Origin: Symsagittifera roscoffensis
Taxonomy: Eukaryota; Xenacoelomorpha; Acoela; Convolutidae
DNA: 64,000 nucleotides
Direction: 5' to 3'
NCBI RefSeq assembly: GCF_963678635.1
Contig: NC_087062.1
Span: 78,121,200 to 78,185,199, forward strand
A program made the translations under genes and the position numbers. The notes beneath the pieces were generated by a model. It did no database searches and had not been told where the DNA came from. It was given only the letters and a program-made list of their open reading frames with translations. How positions within the stretch are numbered: position 1 is the stretch's first letter; each line of letters opens with the position of its first letter. Below are positions 57,354 through 64,000 of this stretch, piece by piece.

Positions 57354-57500
57354 ATGACTGGGCTTCTCCGTTTCCTTAACCTGTTCATTCCTGCTCTTCT
57401 CGGACTAACCGTATCAACCGGCTCCCTGATTCTTAGCATGCAAAAGTATCAAGTAAACCCAAAAATTTGCAAACTAAGGGGGAGCGGAAAAAGCCTGTAA
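57354..57500 (+). CDS. short ORF with a strong signal peptide
   Basis: 48 codons from ATG at 57354: LLRFLNLFIPALLGLTV is a classic secretion signal, followed by SLILSMQKYQ. It could be the first exon of a secreted protein with donor CAA|GTAAAC at 57453, or stop at TAA 57500. It precedes the protease gene by 150 bases in the same orientation and may be a leftover first exon of a paralogue. Confidence 0.4.
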   Translation: MTGLLRFLNLFIPALLGLTVSTGSLILSMQKYQVNPKICKLRGSGKSL

Positions 57501-57645
57501 TACCTCATAAATTTTTGATTCATCGAAAGAAAATAAATTGAAAAAATTCAGGGAAAATTTGATAAAAGTACCGCGTTTTTTACTCGCGTCATTCATTTCA
57601 AAAAAAATACAAAAAAAATCTCATCTGTAAACTAATCTCCTCAAA

Positions 57646-58051
57646 ATGCGGCTGCATCTTCTTGATTTCACTTTCTTGTTCCTTTCCGGTCTGCAGATTG
57701 CAGAGTGTTTTAATTTAAATGGACGCAAAATAAGAACCTCATCACCAAGTTCTCGCAGGTCCATAATAAATGGACACGATGCAGCAAAACGAAGAAACTT
57801 TTTTGTTCAAATCGAGATTGATTTCTCGGAGGAGGGCAAGGAAGAATACATGACTTGTGGAGGCGCAGTAATACGTCCCCTCTGGGTTCTCACGGCATCG
57901 CACTGTCTCTCACTGCCCAACATATCTTCCGTTCTGGTCCAAATCGGCGACTTCACCGACCTCAACTCCACAATTGGGATCTTCTCCAGTTTCCCATCCC
58001 CACGTAAAAAAATAAAAATTGTTGAAAAATTGTTCTTGCAGCAGTTTGAAT
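57646..58051 (+). CDS. protease exon A (signal peptide to catalytic His)
   Basis: Start chosen at the ATG beginning the signal peptide. IINGHDAAKRRNFFVQIEI is the mature N-terminus, CGGAVIRPLWVLTASHC the His loop. The exon ends at a strong donor TGAAT|GTAAGA. Confidence 0.85.
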
Positions 58052-58080
58052 GTAAGAAATTTTGGCTCTTTTTCCTCCCC

Positions 58081-58111
<31 letters not shown>

Positions 58112-58973
58112 ACACACACACCTCGTATGAGCATCAGTTTCATGATGTCATGATGTAATGAGTGGGTTTACAAGGTTAATTATGAAGACCAAATATGTTT
58201 GTCATGACCCGATTAGTCCGCATGCAAATTTTCTTGTTAATCGGTTGGTGGGAACAGTAATTTTACTTGTAAAAAATTGCAAGTGGGGAAAAAGAGCTAA
58301 AATTTTGTATGAATATGCGTTCACTTGTTTGTTCATCGCAATGTAGATCATCAAAGTCACTTTGAATAGATTTTCGTCAATTGAGTTTCAGAAATACATT
58401 AAATGGGGGAACTGGAAAAGTGCCCAAAACGTAGTAGACTACATCGAAGGAGAGATGTTTGTTCACGAAGAATATAATAACACAGAATACGAATACGGCG
58501 GAACTGTAATGAATGACGTGGCGCTGCTGAAATTGTCCGAAAAAGTTCCAAGGACAACTCATGTGCTGCCTCTGTGCGGCAAGGACTTCAACAGCACTGG
58601 ATTGGAGCTGAAGCTGGTAGGGTTGGGAAATATTCACCCCATCGCTCCAATAACCGGAGAGGCAAAAAAAGAGGAGCCTACAGATTTGCGGCTGCAGGAA
58701 GTAGAGTTAGGAGAGACAACCACCTGTCCCAAACTATGGAAGGGCCATACACCCGTTTCAGAGATGGAAGTATGTGCTTTGGGGGGTGATAAACAAGGCT
58801 GCTATGGCGACAGTGGGGGCCCCTTGTTCCCCGTTGACGAAGAGGACGATGCCATGTGTCTCTATGGTGTCGTGAGCTACGGAAGTGAGAACTGCCTAGG
58901 TGGTGTAACCATCTTCATGAAAGTGCCCTACTTCGAAGACTGGATTGAACAAACAATCCATCAGAACAGTTAA
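57646..58973 (+). CDS. trypsin-family (S1) serine protease locus, two exons, mid-domain present twice
   Basis: Exon A (57646-58051) gives a signal peptide (LLDFTFLFLSGLQIAECF), activation site SRRSIINGHDA and the catalytic His in VLTASHCLS. Exon B (from about 58392 to 58973) gives the catalytic Asp in NDVALLKLS and catalytic Ser in GCYGDSGGPLF, ending with a C-terminal helix. The residue at the chymotrypsin-189 position is Gln (DKQGCYGDSGG), not Asp, so Arg/Lys specificity is not expected. Both exons encode the segment between His and Asp: VQIGDFTD...KIVEKLFLQQFE in A, IKWGNWKSA...YIEGEMFVHEEYN in B. Donor phase at A (GAAT|GTAAGA, phase 1) does not match the frame of B at any good acceptor. 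It may be a fusion of two paralogue halves or a pseudogene. AATAAA is at 59269. Confidence 0.75.
58064..58297. mobile_element. GGCTCTTTTT-ended MITE inside the protease intron
   Basis: Left GGCTCTTTTTCCTCCCCC, right GGGGAAAAAGAGCT, flanked by GAAATTTT (58056-58063) and AAAATTTT (58298-58305), 7 of 8 matching. The left part carries a C run of about 21 followed by (CA)n to 58121. Removing it leaves a candidate 53-base GT-AG intron (58052 to 58346). Confidence 0.82.
58392..58973 (+). CDS. protease exon B (Asp and Ser parts of the triad)
   Basis: Frame open from 58347; acceptors at 58346 (CAATGTAG) and 58391 (GAGTTTCAG) both precede it in phase 0. Encodes GNWKSAQNVV, VHEEYNN, NDVALLKLSEKVP, VLPLCGKDF, the Cys-pair loop TTCPKLW, MEVCALGG, GCYGDSGGPLF and VVSYGSENCLGG. 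Stop TAA at 58971. Confidence 0.82.
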   Translation, partial: KYIKWGNWKSAQNVVDYIEGEMFVHEEYNNTEYEYGGTVMNDVALLKLSEKVPRTTHVLPLCGKDFNSTGLELKLVGLGNIHPIAPITGEAKKEEPTDLRLQEVELGETTTCPKLWKGHTPVSEMEVCALGGDKQGCYGDSGGPLFPVDEEDDAMCLYGVVSYGSENCLGGVTIFMKVPYFEDWIEQTIHQNS

Positions 58974-59099
58974 ACAATTTAAAATGCTTCTGTCACAAAA
59001 TCAACTAAAGCATCTGAATTTATACAGTAGTTAAATTAAGGAGGTCAGACATGAAATTTTCAAGCTAACTGTTTTATCGGCTACGCATAGTGAAAGTGG

Positions 59100-59193
59100 G
59101 GCTCTTTTCCAGTTCCCCCATTTTTTTTCTGAAGCTCAAGTACAATAGTCTACCTAGGAGTTACTTGTCTAAGAGCCGGAAATTAAAAAGAGC
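59100..59193. repeat. shortened GGCTCTTTT-ended element
   Basis: GGCTCTTTTCCAGTTCCCCC to AAATTAAAAAGAGCC, an inverted pair resembling the termini of the MITEs at 58064 and 59487. Confidence 0.6.
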
Positions 59194-59276
59194 CAAAGTA
59201 TGACTTCTGGTATAAGCAAAACAGGGCAAATTGTGGCCTTTTCCAGATCCCTTTTACGAGATTAAGCAAATAAAAT

Positions 59277-59486
59277 TGCCATAATTGATTTGTTACAAGT
59301 AGCGGAATCTATCCTTTTTTACTTTATATGGCGTGTGAGGGGATGATTTTCATGAAAAATTTCAAATTTTAGAAGAAAAAAAATTTCATTTTGTTCTATT
59401 ACAATTAACTTTTAAAGGCTATTACTACCACATAAACCTTAAAAATCAATCAAAACATTCAGGGTTTTGCCCTGATACGAGCAGTC
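59277..59486 (+). mobile_element. R1 repeat, 5'-truncated, interrupted by a MITE
   Basis: Starts at GCCATAATTGATTTGTTACA and runs to GATACGAGCAGTC; the remaining GAGCAGTCTTGTT resumes at 59691-59703 on the far side of the inserted MITE. Confidence 0.82.
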
Positions 59487-59690
59487 GGCTCTTTTTTCTT
59501 TTCCCCCCCACCTCACACGAGCTTCAATATATTAGTGTAACGAGTGGTTTTACGAGGTTGAGTATGAAGACCAAATATGTTTGTCGTAGCCTTATTAGTC
59601 TGTATGTAAATTTGCATAACAATTGGACAATGTGGTCAACAAAATTAAATGTAAAAATTTGCAGGTGGGGGGGGGAAAGGAAAAAGAGCC
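59487..59690. mobile_element. GGCTCTTTTT-ended MITE nested in R1, with perfect 8-bp target duplication
   Basis: Ends GGCTCTTTTTTC and GGAAAAAGAGCC. GAGCAGTC (59479-59486) is duplicated exactly at 59691-59698. The body matches 58064-58297 (GAAGACCAAATATGTTTGTC in both). GG-starting ends with 8-bp duplications fit Merlin-like or hAT-like elements. Confidence 0.9.
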
Positions 59691-60028
59691 GAGCAGTCTT
59701 GTTCAAAATTGGAATTCAAATGTGAGCGCAAGCGTTTTTCTTGAAAGTTTTATGGCAAACATTTTCGGCTCTTTTCCACTTTACCCTCAAATTTGGATTC
59801 CAATTTTGAAAAACGGTTTCTACCTTGTCAAAATGCAAAGAAATTACTAAACTATTGAGGTGGAAAACTAGAATAATGCGAAAACTACTGTTCTTTATAC
59901 CTTTCATCGCATCATCACGCATTCAGCCATCATAGCACGTAATTGCAAGTAGTAGTCTACTTCGCCGGCGCTCCAAAAGGGGGGGGGGGTACCTACACAG
60001 GGGTGCTCCGGGGCCTAATCCCAAAACC

Positions 60029-60080
60029 ATGAATGAATGAATGAATGAATGAATGAATGAATGAATGAATGAATGAATGA
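60029..60080. repeat. (ATGA)n microsatellite
   Basis: About 13 uninterrupted GAAT/ATGA units. Confidence 0.95.
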
Positions 60081-60503
60081 ACATAGGCGCTCCAAACAAA
60101 TTTTGAAACCACACGGGCACTCCAAAGAGGAAAATAAAACCATATGTTTTATATCCTAAGTGCTATGAAATGACTATGTTATAATAAGTCACTCCTGTTA
60201 TGATATATAATAAAAAGTAGTAGTAGAATTCTTAAATGGTATATAAATGTTGGAGTGGATTTCCTCCCATTGTTTTCAAATCATGTTAATACAAACACTT
60301 CAGCTTAGGAGTTAAGGAAAGAAAGTAACCATATAAAGGATTATTGCAGTACAAACAATTTTTTAAAATGCGAACAAGCTTAATTTAAAACTAGGCAAAC
60401 AGTTTAGCAATGGTAATCAGTCTTTTTCTTTGAAAGTTTTCTTTGTTTGCACACTATTTCAGGTGACGAATTCATATCACTAGAGTCAGTTTCTTCAAAT
60501 GTT

Positions 60504-60812
60504 CTACTTCAAACTGTTATCTATAATATCACAGAAAAAATTATCTTCGGGAACCTTGCAATGACCGAAAGGAAGAGTTGAGAATGCATCGAAGTTGAGG
60601 AAGCGCTTACCATCGAAAGGTGAAATTGCAATTTTGTTAGTTATAACAGTCTGTATCTCATGTTTTTTCAATTTTATCGCATAATTGTTCAAACGCAGCG
60701 TCTTTTTATCGAACAGGCATTCTTTGAATTGGGCATGAAGTAGTTTTGTTTGCGCGAGTTTTGTAATTCCTTTTGACGAAATTTTTTGATTCAGATCTAA
60801 ACAAGACAACAT
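60504..60812 (-). pseudogene. Polinton polymerase C-terminal block
   Basis: A 102-codon open segment with KGITKLAQTKLLHAQFKECL, TVITNKIAISPFDGKRFL and STLPFGH, conserved near the end of these polymerases. Confidence 0.85.
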
Positions 60813-60830
60813 TTAATAATAGTGGGTACT

Positions 60831-61095
60831 GAAAGTGTTCGGGTGTTTTTTTCTTGCGAGCCTCACAAAATAACTCTTTTGGAGCGGGAACTAGACAAGA
60901 AACTGTTCTGTTTAAAAATGATCAAATCAACATTGTCCAGTATTGAGTAGACAAATTTTATCTGGGGTAAGAAAAGTATTCGGCTGCTTTTTCGAGAGCT
61001 TCACAAAACTAAATATTTTTTTTTAAAAAAAAAAACGGGAACTAGACTAGAAACTATTTTACGTAACAAGCAATCAATTCACGCTTGTCCAGTAT
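60831..61095. repeat. ~125-bp tandem duplication between polymerase blocks
   Basis: 60831-60952 and 60968-61095 share, in order, GTGTTCGGGTG/GTATTCGGCTG, GAGCCTCACAAAA/GAGCTTCACAAAA, CGGGAACTAGAC, AGAAACT and TTGTCCAGTAT. The right copy runs into the coding frame of motif-C block. Confidence 0.78.
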
Positions 61096-61401
61096 GGAGT
61101 ATAGTTTTGGCTTCAGGGCTACATGTTCCTCCACAAGTTTCCCTCCCATCTTGTCTTTCAGTTTCAAAACGACTTTTTTGTTTTCCTCATTATGCAGCGG
61201 GAACTCTGAGGGGTAGTTGGAAAAGTCGAAATCTTGTTGATAAAATTTGAAGTTTTCATAGATGACTTCGGTTTTCACGGCATATATGAAGCTATCGGTA
61301 AAGCTGTATAATAATTCCAATTCGAGGTTTGGTTTCATTTTTGTGTGATGAAACTCAAACATATACTTTTTTGCGAGGAGCAAAATTACTGCCCCAACCA
61401 A
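61054..61401 (-). pseudogene. Polinton polymerase motif C block
   Basis: Contains KKYMFEFHHTKMKP, the metal-binding motif in altered form (YSFTDS where Y-x-D-T-D-S is usual, so one Asp is lost), FDFSNYP and LKPKLYSI. Confidence 0.85.
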
Positions 61402-61582
61402 TCTTGGCTTAGTCTACTTCACGCTTGAAACCTCTAAGGACATCGTGGCAATTTGATCATTGATTATTTTGAACGGTTTCATATTGCTCGTAGATGTTTT
61501 TTCTAGAAGCTCTTTTTGGTGGTTACAATTTCAACATTCTTCCTATTCAGCATAAGCTCCATAGTTTTTCCGAATGCAGAGT

Positions 61583-62213
61583 TTACTCGATTTTTGTGGA
61601 AGTCCTGCTCGGGAGTTCGGTATTCAGCTGAACAAAAGAAGCCAACCATCTTGCTTGCCTAAAGTGTAGCACTTGATGCAATTGTTTGACTTCTATACCA
61701 AGTTGAACATATAGAAAAAGGGTCAAGTAATGGAGAACATACTTGTGCTTCGGGTTTAGGGTTTGCATCAGCTTTGCTTTTTTAGGAAGGCTCCTAACAT
61801 TCGGTCGGGCAACCATTTCGATTTGATCCGTGCTGAGCATATCCATTGTAACTACTTCCTTCGTAGGCGCGATGAAAAAACCTTGAAAGTATTCTTGCAA
61901 ATCTTCAGGTATTTCGAGAACGCATTTCACAACGTATCCCAATTGAGAATCCGGGCTAGTCAACAGTATTTGTGGCAAAATTTTTTCAACGTAGTGGTAG
62001 TGGATAATTCTCCATAATTCCCCGTAAAAAGTTATTCGCATCAATGTGAATTCTGAAGCTTGATTCTTCATTTGGGTCAAATGAGCTTGTGTACTTGTTG
62101 TTCGCTTTACAATACTTCTCGGCATATACAGATGACATGCCACCGCGGATCAATTTTTGGGTTATATCCAAGTGCTCATGCTTTGCTAATAGTCTCAAAT
62201 CCGCCCTGTACAA
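61583..62213 (-). pseudogene. Polinton polymerase palm block, frame-shifted
   Basis: 62213-61986 ends with RGGMSSVYAEKYCKANNKY and HIDANNFLRG (motif A). The continuation (GYVVKCVLEIPEDLQEYFQG, KHKYVLHYL, HFRQARWLASF) is in another frame to 61583. Confidence 0.86.
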
Positions 62214-62896
62214 TTTTAAGAACGCGCCGCCTGCAAGATTGCTCGCGCTGTAGCGAAAGGAGCAGTCCAGTCCATACGTTTTGTGACAAACAGATCTGAA
62301 CTGCTCAAGTACACATGCTAAAAAGAGAACATCTGACGCTAAATAGATATCCTTGTATTCTCCTACGTTCTTGCATCATAGCTGGTAAAATACTTTTATC
62401 GCATGGTTGTATTCCATTTTGTCAACGCCGACTTCTGCCCCTTGTAAACTGTTTATCCACAATCTTCTTGCTGGCAGTTTTGTTTCATCAATTTTTTTGA
62501 AGCTGTTCACGTAGGAATATGGCTAGTAGCCCTTTTGCTTAAGGAGATCCATTTACTTTTGTGAGTAACCCCTTGATGCAAATTGTGTTTCCATCAGCTA
62601 AAATCCGTCTGATGGCAGATTTTCAATTAGCTGACTCAATGAAGAGAGCATAAACTTGTATGAGTCTAAGAACCGAAGAGCCATGAACCGTCTATTTGTC
62701 TTTTTTTCCCTTGTTTGTTCTCAACTTTCTTTTATCCAAACCGACATAGTCAGCGAGATATATTTTTCGTCAGTGAAGGGGACTACTGAAAACTGGTTTT
62801 TCATTTTCGCATTGTGAAGGGCTTTTACAGTAGCATCTATGTAGTAGTTAGACAAATTGTGAACTATTACCGGAGCGTAGTTAGGCATTATCCCTG

Positions 62897-63106
62897 CTAG
62901 ATTACAGTCCTGATGCGCCCAAACTGAAATTTGTTAGTAACGTGGCAGTGGTCGACTACCATCATGGATTCTTCAGCGAACTGTTCCTCACAAATCCAAC
63001 AAGTGTCTGCCGCTGCTCTCGTAAATTCGGGTTGGCCTACAAAGGTGAAGCATTTACGATTGTCATTGTTGATCTCCCTCGCTAATGGTTCCAATGATTT
63101 TATCAA
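62897..63106 (-). pseudogene. Polinton polymerase zinc-binding insert
   Basis: CWICEEQFAEESMMVVDHCH matches the endonuclease-VII-like Cys/Cys/His motif embedded in many Polinton polymerases; the usual CNL partner further on is not in frame. Confidence 0.75.
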
Positions 63107-64000
63107 TTTCCTTATAGCGTCTGGTCCTCTTCACATTTCGTACTTAATTGGAAATGAGATGCCATTCACATGCTCACTTACAACTAGTCCATAGCTGCAT
63201 GGCTTATAATATTCACTGTTTGGGTATGCGAAAGAGCTGGATTACGGGAAGGTCTTGGATCAGGGATACTTATTGACTCCAGATCGAAGTAGATTACGCG
63301 CGCGGCAAAACATCTTGCCATTAAATTCGAGAACATTTTTTGGTTTTGTTGGGTTTTGGCATCTTTTTTGTTAGTCCTTCCGTATTATAACCCATTTCTT
63401 GATAATTTTTTTCATGATTTTGCTTGACGGGCAAATAGGAAAACTTTTTATACATATTTTGTTTCGTATGCGGAATGGCTGTTTTCGCACAAACATCACC
63501 ATCTTACACAGGTCTTCGATGAGGACATAATTGTAGTTGTCGTCGCTGTTGACGAACAACAGAAGGTCAACCGCAAAGTTACAGTCGTACCTTTTGGACA
63601 ATAGCTCGTTGTCCTCATATCTAAACCAATAAATTAGGTTATCCAAAAGCTAATTATTTAACCGGATTCTACTTAATCTCGTCTAAAGCATTGTGGACAA
63701 CGTAAATGATTTTTTTAGTAAAATATTTTTTTCTAATTGTATCACCGAAAAACAATGATTTGTACATTGTTGAGCCATTCAAACTGCTCAATGTCAAACA
63801 AGCTCATAAGCATCTGGTAGTCACCGTTAATCTCCATCAGATTCGGCTGTAGTTTTTGATCAAATGTGCTGATCTGTGCCTTTTTCCGCCATTGTTGTTC
63901 CGGATTGTATAGAGGCGGCTTTTTGGGTTGCGCGTGATAAGCTGTGTAGTAGAAATACAGCAAACAGTTATGATCTGATGTGTTGTGGACACTTACCACA

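Larger units (their letters stand above)
60504..64000 (-). pseudogene. Polinton/Maverick-type protein-primed DNA polymerase B, broken, runs off right edge
   Basis: Read on the minus strand, blocks of a type-B polymerase of the Polinton kind occur in correct N-to-C order: N-terminal region (63999-63371), a Cys/His zinc motif CWICEEQF...DHCH (63106-62897), exonuclease-side blocks (about 62690-62214), palm motif A (DANN near 62010), the template-binding region (62000-61583), motif C as YSFTDS (61310) and the C-terminal NKIAISPFDGKRFL (60620). Stops and frame changes occur in every interval, so it cannot be expressed. In intact elements it replicates the transposon using a protein primer. Integrase, capsid and other genes would be outside the window to the right; polymerase lies near one end in typical elements, so a terminus may lie near 60.0-60.5 kb, but I could not see the inverted repeat. 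Confidence 0.88.

Noticed and set aside
57807-58143. Minus-strand ORFs beginning with CVCVCV and GGGG
   Set aside because: They read through the CA/C microsatellite and are the reverse of the protease exon.
59923-60120. Minus-strand ORF with HSFIHSFIHSF repeats
   Set aside because: Pure product of the ATGA microsatellite.

Overview
This window looks like AT-rich nuclear DNA of an invertebrate animal. The genes are split by spliceosomal introns and first exons encode signal peptides. Most of the rest is transposon debris: a Ty3-type LTR element, a CR1/jockey-type LINE, tRNA-derived SINEs, several MITE families and a Polinton-type DNA polymerase. I see no bacterial operon, CRISPR array or complete tRNA gene. 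The sequence does not let me name the phylum.

Host genes. The backbone is a tandem cluster of CAP-domain (SCP/antigen-5/PR-1) secreted-protein genes, all on the minus strand. CAP1 has four exons between 34184 and 16419 and encodes about 265 aa. CAP2 has five exons between 53723 and 46932 and encodes about 250 aa. Only the signal-peptide exon of a third paralogue (CAP3) is inside the window, at 1078-945. A possible relic of a fourth first exon lies at 55319-55354. Exon joins of CAP1 and CAP2 were worked out by hand from splice sites, phase and paralogue alignment. They agree in phase, but two CAP2 introns need GC-AG splicing. At 57646-58973 (+) there is a trypsin-family serine protease locus that appears to contain the middle of the domain twice. 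A short secreted-type ORF (57354-57500, +) and an unidentified terminal exon (57056-57222, -) lie just upstream of it.

Mobile DNA. The dominant family, here called R1, is about 530 bp and occurs in roughly 20 full or partial copies from 15.4 to 59.7 kb. Its left end carries a 7-bp-stem hairpin, its right end a 6-bp-stem hairpin, and its CpG-rich core contains a perfect E2F-type motif. Copies are often fused head-to-tail. Other families are a CAGGGGC-ended hAT-like MITE (8-bp target duplications at two copies), a GGCTCTTTTT-ended MITE with 8-bp target duplications (one nested in R1, one in the protease intron), a CCCGCAC-ended family filled with ATAATCGATTATAAT-like units, a TTGGGATCTTG-ended MITE, and a GGTCAACCGTACA-ended inverted repeat. 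Intron 4 of CAP2 holds two adjacent inverted repeats of about 1.3 and 1.0 kb. A dead Ty3-type LTR element spans 7.28-13.52 kb. A dead LINE spans 17.8-21.6 kb inside CAP1 intron 3. A broken Polinton-type polymerase B gene runs from 60.5 kb out of the right edge on the minus strand.

Layout: 0-1.1 kb CAP3 first exon; 1.1-7.2 kb MITE territory; 7.3-13.5 kb LTR element; 14.6-15.9 kb MITEs; 16.4-34.2 kb CAP1 with repeat-filled introns; 34.4-46.2 kb R1 clusters, SINEs, hAT MITEs and a diverged tandem array; 46.9-53.7 kb CAP2 with palindromes; 54-57 kb sparse; 57-59 kb protease; 60.5-64 kb Polinton polymerase.
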